From contig JAJTUP010000139.1 of assembly GCA_021399435.1 (NCBI GenBank), forward strand, positions 45,400-109,399: a stretch of 64,000 nt of DNA, read 5' to 3'. The notes beneath the pieces were generated by a model that did not search any database, had not been told where the DNA came from, and saw only the letters and a program-made list of their open reading frames with translations. Both the position numbers and the translations under genes were made by a program. Source of the stretch: Diaporthe sp. PMI_573 (lineage: Eukaryota > Ascomycota > Sordariomycetes > Diaporthales > Diaporthaceae). This document shows, in pieces, positions 11,339 to 22,539 of this stretch; position 1 is the first letter of the stretch; every line of letters starts with the position of its first letter.

Positions 11339-11445
11339 TGAAACGTTTGAAACCTTGAAACAAACATCTGGCTGGTTTCAATTGAAACATGGGACGGTCG
11401 GTTTCAGTTTCAATGAAACACCATTGAAACTGATACGTTTTTTTC
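11339..11445. repeat. GAAAC/GTTTC cluster with 12-bp hairpin
   Basis: About nine copies of TTGAAAC or its complement GTTTCAA lie in roughly 100 bp. A perfect 12-bp stem (11404-11415 with 11422-11433, core TCAGTTTCAATG) encloses a 6-nt loop. This resembles the subterminal repeats of a hAT element, and a hAT transposase fragment begins 0.7 kb downstream. No terminal repeat or target duplication was identified, so the two may or may not be one element. Confidence 0.45.
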
Positions 11446-12170
11446 CATCACTGCCTGGTTCAACTACAACAAGTCCCTAACGCACTGTCTGTTGACGAGG
11501 TCTGGACATGGAATCAGAGCCTGGGGAAAAGGAAGCGGTGAAGCTTCTTATATCGTCCAATGCCTTTATTTGTTACAAGTAGGGGGTTTTAGAATAATTA
11601 TTGAAATAGGACATTGGAAGTATATGGTACGAAATTATTCTTACACCGTGCCATCTCCTTATTTCGTTCAGCAGGTGTACCATATAGAGATGCACAAACT
11701 GGGTTTTTGAAATCAAAAGTCTGGTTCTCTATCGTGGAACTCGCACCACCGCCATACTTCATGAAGCTGGTCCACTTTGATTATAGGCCGGTTGTCGAAG
11801 ATGGTTGAGTTGGAAAGGAGGTTCTCAGGTATCCGCAGCAACCCTAGAAACGTCGGCCACCCTGCGATTCTCCTGAGGCCTCATGGGAGTTCACGTAGGC
11901 TAGGACTCCAAATACAGAAAGACGTCGATTTGACAATGTCCTCGGGGGACAACAAGAACAGCGCATCACTCACGACCTTGACATATATCTCAATCGGGTC
12001 CAACTTTATCAGTCGCGCAGAGACAAGGCAGTTAATGCAACGAGCAGAGTTATTGACGCGTTGGACCAGCGGATAAATAAATTTCAACTTGGATAGGAGA
12101 ATTATCATGCAATGGTTATCACTAACTACCAAAATACCAACTACTGTCCTTCTATACGTGGGTGGCTGTA
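11446..12170. other. Spacer between GAAAC cluster and hAT fragment
   Basis: No gene was recognised. Short open frames on both strands overlap and lack motifs. If the cluster at 11339-11445 is a hAT end, this would be transposon interior. Confidence 0.3.
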
Positions 12171-13240
12171 ATGACTCCGACGATCGATGCTGCTCGTCAT
12201 GAGGCTTGGAGACGCAAAGGCCCGATTGGGAAGTTGCACAACTTTGTTGTCGTCATACATAAGTCCGACGTCCTCACGCAGCTGCTTCGGAAGTTGCAAC
12301 AGGACCACTTCGATCGATCAACCAACCCTGACGGCAAGAGGAAACCAAAGGACACTATTCTCGATAACCTTACCCGGTGGCTTTCCCAACTCTACATGAT
12401 CCGCCGAGCTATTGAGTTACGACCTTTTCTCGAACAGTTGTGGGAGAATCAGCATCAGGAATGGGAGAGCCTTGTCCGGAAAGGCAAGAAGAAGCGGTCA
12501 GACATTCCATTATACCTTCGAGAGGAGAGCGAGATCAGGGCCACGGACTGGCAGGTCATTATTCTGTTCGAGACTGTGCTCCGTGTCTTTGAAGATGCTC
12601 TTCTTCGTCTCGAAGGCGACGGCAAGATTCGGACTCGAAAAGGTGGCCGCGAAGAGGCATACGGGACAGTGTGGCATGTGATCATTGCCTACGAATTTCT
12701 TCTCTCGAGAATGGAGGAATGGAAGGCAACCGCTGAACGATATCCCGATCCGGAGCACTTCAGAATTAACATCAACCTGGCTTGGAAGAAGCTTGACGAG
12801 TATTACAACCTCTTGGATGAGACACCGGTCTATTATGCCGCAATCGCTCTACATCCTGCCTTCCGATGGGACTATATCGAGGACATATGGAGAGGTCGTT
12901 CGGACTGGATCATCAAGGCCAAGGATCTTGTACAAGAGCTTTGGGAGTCCACGTACAGGGAAATGCCGATCTCCGTTGAGGAAAGGTCTAGGCCGAAACG
13001 GAAATACCCTCGAATCTTCGAGTCGGAGATGGACAAGTACGAGAGAGACTGGCGAGAGGAATCGAGCAGTCAATTCGGAAGTCCGGCAGTAGCGAACCTT
13101 GGTGATGAGTGGCAACAATGGCAGCGATCTCGTGAGTTTGGGGACCACGAGGTGATGGACGCATTGGCGTTTTGGCACAGGAAGCGGGCAACTTACCCCC
13201 GGCTAGCTCAAATGGCCACAGTGCTCAAGATTCACGTCTT
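12171..13240 (+). mobile_element. Internal fragment of a hAT transposase gene
   Basis: The frame starts inside a hAT transposase at RRKGPIGKLHN. It continues with LTRWLSQLYMIRRAIELR (the TRWNS-like segment), LLRMEEW-type helices and YYNLLDETPVYYAAIALHP, and ends near FWHRKRATYPRLAQMA. The same blocks, in the same order, occur in the complete hAT transposase at 29-32 kb (ELWKKRGAIGRLHN, CEKYYNKADESPAYYAAISL, YWNERYHSQTDLARMALDV). Missing are the BED zinc finger and first catalytic half upstream, and the CERLFSSA dimerisation domain downstream. The remaining frame has no stop for about 1.1 kb, but truncation at both ends makes it non-autonomous. It represents a different hAT family from the 29-kb copy. 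Confidence 0.75.
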
Positions 13241-15096
13241 TTGCATATCGACGAAGCTCTGGCTCACAGCCGGCAGGTTGTACATACTATGATCTCGTCC
13301 TCCGCTTTGCCGTCGCGGTCATTACCAGCCATATTCCCTTTCATCCGCAGGCTGTCGATGCTCTTGCTAGGTCCTGTATGCTGCTCTTCCGCGGCTTGGG
13401 CCTTGTTTGCGCTCGAAACCCATGATGAAGTAGACTTCTGCTTGTTCAGGCTGTGGTTGAGTTGCACAATCCGATGGACAGCATCGTCCTTGCTAAACTG
13501 CCTGTTGCTAGATCTGGTCGCCTGGGTAAGCGCGGTTTGGTGCGCCGACCGGGCGGCTGAATACTATCGATCAGCCCATCTTAGCCACACAAATGATCGT
13601 GAATACTCGGAATACCAACCTTCCTCCGCTTCACGGAAAAGCTGATCACTCGGGGATGGGGAACGAGACATGTCAAAAGACGTGTTGTTGGTTGGGCAAG
13701 AAAATGTCGCCAGGGATAGTAGAGACATTAAATATGCGACTACAACACTGTCGACTAAGTTGCAGTAATTTAACGCCGATTAGGGTAAAAACTACTTGTT
13801 GTGGATAAATGACTATGGGCCTTATTTGTGTAATAGAATACTGTAAGATTGAATAGATTTGGAAATAAGAAAGCGAGGTAATGTGAATCGCAAAAGTGAA
13901 GGGAGACTACAGAAAGGCTTTGATGACGATGGAGGCTGCGCGAAAAGGAAGCAAAGTTAATATGCGGCCTCGGAGTGACTGGAGACGCTTAGTCAGCATG
14001 CAGCCTGAGAACCCTCTATTTCTGCCGGCGCGTATTTCCGTTCCTTTTGTCTGGTGCCCGAACAGAAGCCGAGCACGGCAGGATAGCCGTCATCAATCGT
14101 TCGCATTTCTGTTTGTATATGCTTTGATTTTGCAATTGGAGATCGCACCAGGTTGAAGTACATTACATATCAGAGAAAGACCGGAATCTTTTGATTCTTG
14201 CCACTATTAGTGTTGCTGAATCCTACATACTCCTGCTTACTGATGTAGCACTTCATTGGTCAATCTATGCACGTACGGTACAAGAATTCGTGTGCCGATC
14301 GGAGGAGAACGGAAGTACACAAGTTGTGAGCATGGATGCGGCAGTTCTCTGGGAATGGCTCCAGTACCCGACCAATGAAAATAGGTCATAATTGTCTGTT
14401 CTCCCACGCTCCCATTCCGCCATACATACTAGACTAGATTCCGGTCCAATTGTGTTTATCTGTATCTATGCCGAGGAATGGATGGACAGCTGACAGATAT
14501 CTTATGCACATTGTCGAAGTCCTGGCGTTATAAATCTAACACATTCTAGAAGTACTGAGGGACTTTTAAAAGTATCCATGTTGCCATCCGAGAATCATTG
14601 TCTTTATGCAAAGTACAGTTTTCCGAAACTGTAGGCGAATGAGCAGCAAATTAGTTCAGGAACTGGCGAAAACAGTCCTTGGTCCAAAGGGTCAATGACC
14701 ACAGCTCTGGTGGCGTGTAGGGGAGCCGTTGCCTAAGACGACTACATGACTACTGCGTCGTATTCCTTTGGACCTGTCAAATCCCTAGGTCCTTACAGAA
14801 GTACACAAGTTATGGCAGTTGAGTAGACACAGAGACTTCTGTTAGAAATAGTCCTGGATTTGGGTAGAGCACGAAAATTATAATACATAAAACCCATGGT
14901 CGACCTTCAGCCAGAGAAATCGTCGTCCTTAAGGACATATTGTCATTCAATAACTATATTCAACAATCGCTGAAGAAATACACCCCTCCTTCCAAAACTC
15001 AAGTCCTTCACATTTTATCATGTCACTCGCGGGATCCCTTGATTCAAACATGCATGGCAGCTTTAGTGGTGACAACCATAGGGGCACTTCAAACCC
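13241..15096. other. Intergenic, no gene recognised
   Basis: Short open frames only (for example 13172-13645, 13896-14156, 14191-14391), none with a motif. An ATG at 15020 opens a short frame that runs into the Clr5 region in a different phase. Confidence 0.35.
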
Positions 15097-15813
15097 TTGT
15101 CGCACTGCAATTGTTTACCTACTGCTCAGGACTCGTTCAGCACTGATTCATATAACGATTCCGGAACACCTAGGACCAGTTCTCAGCGCGAGGCGTTTGT
15201 GTGCACACCAAATCAAGCCACTCCATGGAATCCTACAATCGTGGTTGCAAGATCTCCTAATGCGACACAAAATGCGACACAAAGGCCTGTTCGCAGCAGG
15301 AACTATGCCACCCCGGAAGGCTGGGAGCGCCATCGAGAAAGGATAACTCAGATGTACTTGAAGAAGACGCTGAAAGAGGTCCTTGAAACAATGGAACAGG
15401 ACCACAACTTCGTCGCCACCGAGAGGATGTATAAAGCACGTCTTAAGGAGTGGGATGTCACAAAAAACATAACAGCAGATTACATTGCCAGTCTGCCATC
15501 AGAGGAACAGCGGAATGGTCTAGGGCCGGCACAACAGCAAACATCTCCTCACAACCATCTACAAGATCTCGTGACTACTACCGACCGTCCAGATGTCGAG
15601 CGAATCCGAAAATATATTAGCAGGGGAGCCGTCGGCCTCAATAACTTGTCAGACGCGTGGCGGAAGCTCTGGATTCCGAGCTCAAGAGCAATCCCTTTGA
15701 TATCGTCAGTACGGATCCGCCGTAGGTTTGATGACAGACATATTGACCATAGGCCACTCCACAGTCTCAAAGATTTGTTTGTGCCTGGGAATAACTATTG
15801 TCAAGAACCATAA
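15097..15813 (+). CDS. Clr5-domain protein, 5' end uncertain
   Basis: The open frame contains GWERHRERITQMYLKKTL, then EVLETMEQDHNFVATERMYK and KARLKEWDVTKN. This is the Clr5 domain: W..h...I..LY....TL.EV...M....F.A....Y..RL..W...KN. Clr5 domains sit at the N-terminus of many fungal proteins, including a silencing factor in fission yeast. Here the domain starts about 80 codons into the frame and a Ser/Thr-rich stretch precedes it. There is no ATG in frame before the domain, so an upstream exon is expected; the ATG at 15020 is in another phase and I could not find a splice joining it. The tail after the domain is about 110 residues, short for the family, and ends without known repeats. Partial or decayed gene. 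Confidence 0.6.
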   Translation: MSHCNCLPTAQDSFSTDSYNDSGTPRTSSQREAFVCTPNQATPWNPTIVVARSPNATQNATQRPVRSRNYATPEGWERHRERITQMYLKKTLKEVLETMEQDHNFVATERMYKARLKEWDVTKNITADYIASLPSEEQRNGLGPAQQQTSPHNHLQDLVTTTDRPDVERIRKYISRGAVGLNNLSDAWRKLWIPSSRAIPLISSVRIRRRFDDRHIDHRPLHSLKDLFVPGNNYCQEP

Positions 15814-16823
15814 GGGCAAGTGAGACTCGATCCTTTGCCTGATTAATGTCTCGCTATCAAAACCAGCACAGTTTTTGCGTGGTAGTCTTGGAGGTACTGC
15901 CTAATCCTTTCGATAACGGGTCCAATTATCCTAACATCCACGCTCTTTGTAACTGGTTTTGTTTGCCTAGGCCGAGGAAGACCATGAGATGCCATGGGTG
16001 GCGAGCTGTTTACAATCCCGAGTGGTTCGTAGACTCGCAGGGTCCAGCACTTGAGCTTTTATTTTTGGGAGATGCGCATAGCCAAGGACCGTATACTCTG
16101 GTCAAGAAATGGCTATATATTGACCGCATTGGGTGATGATTTTCACCGGACTTCCGGCTGAGGCAACGGTGATGACTGGGGCGAGCTTCGAGGCGACGAT
16201 CTTCAAGCGGCATCACCGCATCAAGGTCGCAAAGTAAAGCAACCAGCATATCTCACCTTTGCAGTGACAAGCCCGCCGCATAACATGTCTTCATATGGCT
16301 GTTCAGCGCGCTCGATGCCTCGCCGACAGCTCTGCTCGGATAGGTACTACCGGTTGCATAATAAGCTAACTTCATTCCGGTCTGTCCAGTATTTCATTGG
16401 CATAAATAGCAACAGAAGTTGAATTGGTCTGGATTGAAAACAGAAAACGGATTTAAAAGATTGAGGAAGGAGAGAATTTAATTTCTTTGTTTTAGCAATA
16501 GGAAAATAGCCAGAGCGAATCAGCTTCTAAGCGCCGTGGAGTGCCTGGGATCGCGGCCAGGAGAGATTCAATCGAAGTGGCTTCGTACTTTAGAATGATG
16601 CATCACCCATTTCTTCTCCCTCCCTCATTGCTCTCAATATACTTCCGTGCCGTCTGTAGTGGGATATGGAAAATCCGTTCTCCCCGAACTTCACCACATG
16701 TCTAGACTCATTGACTAGGTTATTCTATGCCGCAATTCCCTCCGCCTCTCAGACACGGCTTTAGCTGAAGAGAGGACTGACGTGTGGCATTCTCAATGGC
16801 CTCTCCCACCTCTTTCTTACACA
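15814..16823. other. Intergenic; promoter side of the BAH-PHD gene
   Basis: Overlapping open frames at 15846-16136 (plus) and 16010-16249 (minus) show no motif. Nothing else was seen. Confidence 0.35.
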
Positions 16824-18149
16824 ATGGCCGACCCTTGCAGGCAAGAGAATGGCAGGAATGAAAGCAGCATAGCTGAATGCCCTTTCTTGGTACAAGCCGT
16901 CGCTCTCAAGGGAGCGAGGAAGCCCACGACAAGGAAAAGGTTCAGATCCACGGAGTGCCGATTTCAGGTCCAGCCGCGGAAAGAATGGTTCCAGATGACC
17001 AAATACAAGAAATTGGCCTGTTTGTAGCATTCAGCGGGGTGAAAAAATGGCAAATTTTGCTGATGTTTGCTTCCATCAGTCAACGGATCTACATACCGCC
17101 CTGGTGACTACATCTTCATCGCAAACGAGAAAACGCTCAAGAGCCAGTATTCATTCGGCAATGATAAGCAGCTCGGCCCCGATTTGAACCATAAAAACAG
17201 CTGGGTCGCCCGAATTGTTCAAATTCGTGCCAGAGATGAGTTCAACGTCTATGTCAGCGTTTGCTGGATGTACTGGCCAGATGAGGTGCCCCGGGGCACC
17301 AAGGTCGGGAATAAGCTTATCCAAGGCCGCCAGCCCTACCATGGGCACAGCGAATTAATCGCGTCTAATCACAGCAAGTATTGGGATACCCTGACCATCC
17401 AACACGTTGGTGCTGAATTATTGCTGCAGTGGGAATCATTAACGTCAACTCGGTCATCCGGAAAGCAACCGTGACTCAGATAAGAAGAGAAAACGAGGAA
17501 GAAATTCAAACTGCGCTTTATTGGAGACAAACATTAGACGTTTTTACCAAAAAGGTGTCGGTAAGCAACGGCATAGGGAGCAATGGAGTTAGGCCGATAT
17601 TGACGGGCATGATAGGCCATCAAAGGGTTTTGCCATTGCAACCAACCTCAAAACCCTGATAAAGTCATGATTCAGTGCCCCAGCGAGAAATGCAACCGGT
17701 GGCTCCACGAGGAATGTTTGCGACACCAAATCCTGCTGAACATGTACAATCATCTGCAAACAGGCGAGAAAAACCGAGTACTCGACACCGAGTTGAGGTT
17801 GGGGGGACAGGAAACGAATAATCGCGATGTCGAAATGGATGGAGCTGACGAGTTTGTCGAGCATGATGAGGGAGTTGAACCTAACGTGGTTCCTCTTCCT
17901 CTAGCAGACGACGCCTCGCTGAGGCCGCGAAATGGCCAACCATTGACAATGCCAATCTGTGTAGCTAGCAGGAGGGGAAGAAAGAAAGTGGTTCGAAGCG
18001 TTAGAAAACCTTACGAAGGCCAACTTCGGGCAGAGTTCAACTCGGAAGACGACGTGTTCGAGATCACATATTCAAAAGCCGGCGATGAAGGCGAGAAGAG
18101 ATGGAGGGTGGGGTTCAACTGCACTATCTGTGGCACGTATATCCACTGA
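16824..18149 (+). CDS. BAH domain plus PHD-like zinc finger protein, 384 aa, four exons
   Basis: Exons are 16824-17019, 17080-17373, 17430-17560 and 17616-18149, summing to 1155 nt in one continuous frame. Introns are 60, 56 and 55 nt; the second is GC-AG. The BAH domain covers residues about 55-165, from YRPGDYIFIAN through WVARIVQI, VCWMYWPDEVPRG and GRQPYHGHSELIASNHM. A PHD-like finger follows at about 213-241: CHC, then CPSEKC and WLHEEC. Its last Cys pair (CTIC, residues 376-379) comes only after an insertion of about 130 residues rich in acidic and basic runs. BAH-PHD proteins read chromatin or nucleosome marks and act in gene silencing. Splicing fits the family motif at every junction and no stop interrupts it, so the gene appears intact. 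Its partner complex and target mark cannot be inferred. Confidence 0.85.
17374..17429 (+). other. Non-canonical GC-AG intron in the BAH-PHD gene
   Basis: The intron begins GCAAGT, the known consensus for GC-AG introns, and ends GCTGCAG. Using the nearby GT two bases downstream of this GC would give the wrong phase and an early stop. The GC site yields SNHM joined to GIINV in frame, which fits the expected continuation of a BAH domain. The assignment follows from phase and motif, not from RNA evidence. Confidence 0.75.
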
Positions 18150-18798
18150 TCAATACTGAAGATGCACCTCCGCTTCATCTACTTGCCTTGTGATTTACAA
18201 GCCTTGGCCATGTTGTCTGTGATGAAGGCGGCAACAAGAGTGGACATGGCCATAAGACACCGGTACATGGTCTCACCCTCCTCGCGAGCTTGTCCACCGG
18301 AGCATTTCACCTTATATGAGCGCCTGATGTGTTGACATCCATACTTCCTGAAATGGCTGGTACAACGCCGTCCTCAAGACCTGGATAGTCACGTCTCCAG
18401 CTTCCTACTGTGTGTAAAGACCCCAGGTGAGCTTCTCGATTTCGCCGCGCCAGTTATTGGGTCCAGCCTGTTGGTAACTAAAAAAGCGGATATAATGCGT
18501 GCCGGGCAGGATGCTGATGGTGGTGACAGAGACTCCTGGACGGCCCTCGCTATAAAAAATCTGTCGGCCCGAGCATTCTTTGTGTGATGTGATACGATGC
18601 ATGCATGCGCGAGGGTTTCCAGGAAATGGGCGGTCGTTACTGGAACCCGCACGACATCGCCCCGCCGAATTTCGACGCCAGAACACTCTCACTTACTCGA
18701 GCCGTGGCCTACTTCATCTTCTTCTTTTCTTCATTGTCTTACCAGCGCCGCCTGCAAAAGCCTTCTTCCCGCCGCCTCAACATCCAGTCCAATCTCTC

Positions 18799-18830
<32 letters not shown>

Positions 18831-19243
18831 TACTGCCCATCTTCAATTCACCGGAGGGGGCGGCTCTCATCTGCTCCTCTGTCGTGTCAGAGACACTTTC
18901 GGTCGGGTGGAAAGTGAACCAAAGTTAAGAGGTTCGCATCACGAGCCTGCGAGCAATGTCATCGAGATGGAGTAGCTTCGTCTACAGCAGAAGAGCATAT
19001 GGGTCCATCTTTTCATCATTTAGCGGTGGCGTTGGCATAGGTCTCCGCGATGTAATATGAAGTTGAGGTGTCAACTAGTGGCATCACTCGGGCCATGCAG
19101 TCTAGGAGATGGTCCAAGAAGGTGACCCGTCGCGTTGCGAGGCAGAGAAACTCGGTTCTACGACATCTATATCATTACAAGCTATCAAAACATAGATCAT
19201 ATCACTTAAGTCTGGGTGCGTCCCCTTAACAACACAACGGCGG
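18150..19243. other. Intergenic with 25-T run
   Basis: A homopolymer of 25 T followed by 7 A lies at 18799-18830. Open frames around 18389-18692 (minus) and 18580-18928 (plus) overlap one another and show no family motif. The T run may be a retroposition scar or polymerase slippage. Confidence 0.4.
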
Positions 19244-19683
19244 ATGGGATGGGCTCCGATAGGTATTACACCGGCTCATGTTGCCGATTTCGAACCCGAG
19301 GTCGGGCATCAGTTTGTTTCAGCATATACTCAAGATGGGATCATGTTGTCGCGCGTCTTTAAAGGTTCAAATGATCATGCTATATTTGAGGATTTCATCA
19401 AGCAGCTGCTTCGTCATTGCGGGAAGTTTCCACAACCGAAATCCGTCCTTGTGATGGAGAGTACAAGCTTTCACAAAGAATGGAAAATCAGGGAAATGTG
19501 TTCTGCTGCGGGCGTGCAGGTCCCCTTTCTCCCGCGTACTCACCAGACCTTAACCAGATAGATGAGCATTTCGGCGAACTCGAGGGGGTTCATGAGGAAA
19601 GAGTGGTACGCCTGAGACTACGCTGGACTGTCATTCAGGCGCTTCCTCAGATGGTGCGTAGGTCAAGTGGGAGGGAAGCGTGA
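19244..19683 (+). pseudogene. Tc1/mariner-type DDE transposase fragment with altered catalytic Asp
   Basis: The frame encodes GWAPIGITP, then AYTQDGIMLSRVFKGSND, VLVMESTSFH and, after a frame change near 19520, SPDLNQIDEHFGELE. These are blocks of the IS630-Tc1-mariner DDE domain. The usual VLVMDNASFH has become VLVMESTSFH, replacing the second catalytic Asp by Glu. The frameshift separates it from the SPDLN.IE motif, where the third acidic residue is Asp in place of the usual Glu. The N-terminal HTH part and inverted repeats are not seen. A dead relic. Confidence 0.75.
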
Positions 19684-21352
19684 GAGTGCGGAGGGTCATT
19701 TTTGTCATTCTGGGATCACGATAGAGTATTCAGATGAAGATATCTAGAGTCGCGAGCATATTCACCTCAGACTTACCCTGACTTGAACAAATTGCCATCG
19801 GAGGTGGTGCCTGCTCAAAGTCGATAATTTCCTGATGTCAGGAATAGCCCTGTCGCAAATCCCATACTGGGTCTTTCTGTCGTCTGCTCCGCCCTCTGGT
19901 CAAAACACGTTTCCCACCTGCTTCTTCGTTTGAATGTTGACCTGTCTTTAAACCGTTCGGGTTTCCAGACCGGTATGCCTCTCCTATGTAAGCGGTAAAG
20001 AAATGGCGAGTCATCCGAACTCGAAGGATATGTTCCAAGCTCGGTCTGGCAACCTTCTTCCCTTCCCTATGTCCAGGGCGCGTTGGTGCTCCTTCAGGTC
20101 CCAACTTTTACCCTCAAGACAACTGCTGCTAATCGGTAGTCGAGAGGAGACTCACGGTCACCTGGTCTTCTCTTTTGGTCGTGAGACACTCGCTGCTTGA
20201 TCCAGCGTTCTCTACAGTTACGATGGCTGGTTTACTGCGCTGTGGGTTATCAGGAACGACCGTTGACGTCATGCTGAAAGGGCCGTGCGAGTTCGAAATT
20301 TGTGATTCGTCATTGATCCGATCCTTTCTATCCAGTCATTGCCCAGAGGCGGACAGTGGATGCTTAGCAACAATGAAGACACCAAGAATTGTAAGCCCTT
20401 TGACTGGTCAAGTATTGAGTAGTTGAATGAAATTTCGCAGCACGCGAATTACTCGTGATCCTGAGATACCCTAGAACGCATCGCAGCGCGCGTAAGACAA
20501 ATAGGGCGCAAGTCAAATAAGCACCTCGAAATTGCCCATGAAAACGCCGGAAAGGGTTGTGATTAACGTGGGAGGATTCTACATGCAATGATGAAAGGAT
20601 GGCTTGTGCTACCGGGGACTAAGTCAGGAACAGGGCCAAGAGCCGGGGTCGGGGTTGGTGTGCCCCATGATGAGCCGACAAGGGTTGGAGATTGGAACAC
20701 ACGACCAACCATTAACAACACCCACGATATGGCGAGATGGCAGACAGGGCTAAGATTGACGACGGGCCAAAAGGACAAAGCACTCTCACTTATCAACCAT
20801 CCGAAGTGCGTGGCCTGCTTCAAAGACTAATGATGTATCAGATCTCGATCGATTCTCGCAAGTTCTCTATCCGTCCCGGACGGCCCCATCAACACCAGAA
20901 CACATCATCGTACAACCTGGCATCGTGTTTCGATTGGCACAGAGGCGTTGAGAGTGTTCGAGTGACGCCCACCATGCATCAGTAAGCTGCAGTCACACTT
21001 AGCGGGATTTGAGAGCGCAAGCGGATTGCGAGCCGGTCCCTTGGCGCTCTAAGCGCTAAAGACTTAGCTGTACCAACAAGGAGCATTTGCGCTAATGCGA
21101 GGTTCGATTTTGTGTTTTTCGACACTCGCATCATTGAGCGCCGCTGTATGCAAGATCCCAGCGCGTGCAGAGATTGCTCACCACGGGGAAGGAGACGCCG
21201 GATGCGGGCCCAGAACAGAACTTTTTGCTTGACGACTGATCGCCGCAATCTCACAGGTGCATAATCCCATCCGAGTCCATTATTGCCGACTCCTTATGTT
21301 TACCACAGTAACGTCCTGTATTCCGGGGACAAATGTCCCCACATCACTCGCC
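19684..21352. other. Intergenic, no gene recognised
   Basis: Short overlapping open frames on both strands have no motif. The right end abuts the target duplication of the hAT derivative at 21353-21360. Confidence 0.35.
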
Positions 21353-21360
21353 GCAGGTGG

Positions 21361-22531
21361 CAGTGATGTTATTGGATTGGATTGGAGCTGGATCCGAGCC
21401 TCGATCCAATCCAGTCCAGACGTGGGGACAGGCAGCCTCCAGGATATCCAGAACCGATCCAGTTCATATTTTTACCCTTTTGGGACAATCAATGAGCCGC
21501 TGAATAAGCAGACTTGGAGTAGAACTGTTCTTGTCCTTGGGTTATGACACCACCTAACTACGGAGCTCATGTTCTCTAGCAACTTGCGTCTCCAGTATGT
21601 TCTTCTCGCTTCCATTATCTTCGCCGCCTTCCTCTCCCTCACCCAGCCCATCCGCCCCAACTGTACTCCCTGCCTCACCCTCCATCAAACCGATGGCAGA
21701 GTCATCAAATGCCTTCTGCTCCGGGCGACCATACCAAGCTCGTAAGCACTCGCTGGCTTCAATGACGTCCATCCGGAGCCGTGAGCGATGATTTGGTGTT
21801 TCGATTCCAGGTGGTTTAAGGTAGTACAATTGCCCTTGCCGGAAATAGGAAGTCCCTGTTGGCGCTGCTGCTGTTCGCACAGATAACAGTACCAGAACGT
21901 CTTCGTCGGGTCCTGCTTGAGTTGTATGTCTTCACCATACTGCCAGACGACTGATGTCCTTTTCTTGGTGTGCTTTTGGGACTTTGCCACAACAGAGTAG
22001 CGTACATATTGCTTCCCATTCAGCTTGAATTCGTCGGGTTCGATCAGGGTTCCGTCGGGGTCGTTTGGGCGAGGACTAATATATGTTGGAGCAAGAATAA
22101 CTCTGTCAGAATCAGGACGGCGACCGCTGGCAGCACCGAAATAGCTGGAGATAGTGGCCATGGTGTAGCTGGTGAGTGGACTGTTCAGACACGTCTGCCA
22201 CAGTAGAAGGACTGCTGAAGTCGCGAGCGACGCGTTTGCCTCCGTGCTTTTAATAGCGTAGCAATCTGCACGCGTTGGATGTTAACCCAATAGCGGAACG
22301 ATAGTTCGCGCGTCGTGTCGTGGTCTGCGACGGCAGCTGCGACGGGAGACTCCTCATGACCACTCAATTAGGCTTAGCTCTTGCCTTATCAGGTTAGACC
22401 ATTGGAGCTCCAGGAGCTGGTTGCCAATCAATCCAATCCAGTCCAAATCTTCGAGAAACCCAAATCCAGTCCAGCCATTTTCCGACAAATCCAGTCCAAT
22501 CCAAATTGCCTCCAATCCAATAACATCACTG
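21361..22531 (-). mobile_element. Non-autonomous hAT element, 1171-bp deletion derivative
   Basis: The element begins CAGTGATGTTATTGG and ends with the exact complement, a perfect 21-bp terminal inverted repeat. It is flanked by the 8-bp target duplication GCAGGTGG (21353-21360 and 22532-22539), the length hAT elements produce. Its two ends are nearly identical to the 3076-bp copy at 29130-32205, but 1905 bp of interior is missing. The minus strand still encodes the transposase N-terminus (MATISSYFGAASGR to HLESKHQ) joined out of frame to the last about 100 residues (RSRLRMDVIEASECL onward). The deletion junction at about 21797-21802 sits at a GAT shared by both sides. It could move only with transposase supplied by the larger copy. 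Confidence 0.93.
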
Positions 22532-22539
22532 GCAGGTGG

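Noticed and set aside
11630..11686. 10-bp inverted repeat TATATGGTAC/GTACCATATA
   Set aside because: No element, target duplication or repeat family connected with it; may be chance.
18799..18830. Poly-T/poly-A run as a retrotransposon tail
   Set aside because: No reverse transcriptase or target duplication found next to it; similar T runs at 44334 and 54447 suggest simple slippage tracts.
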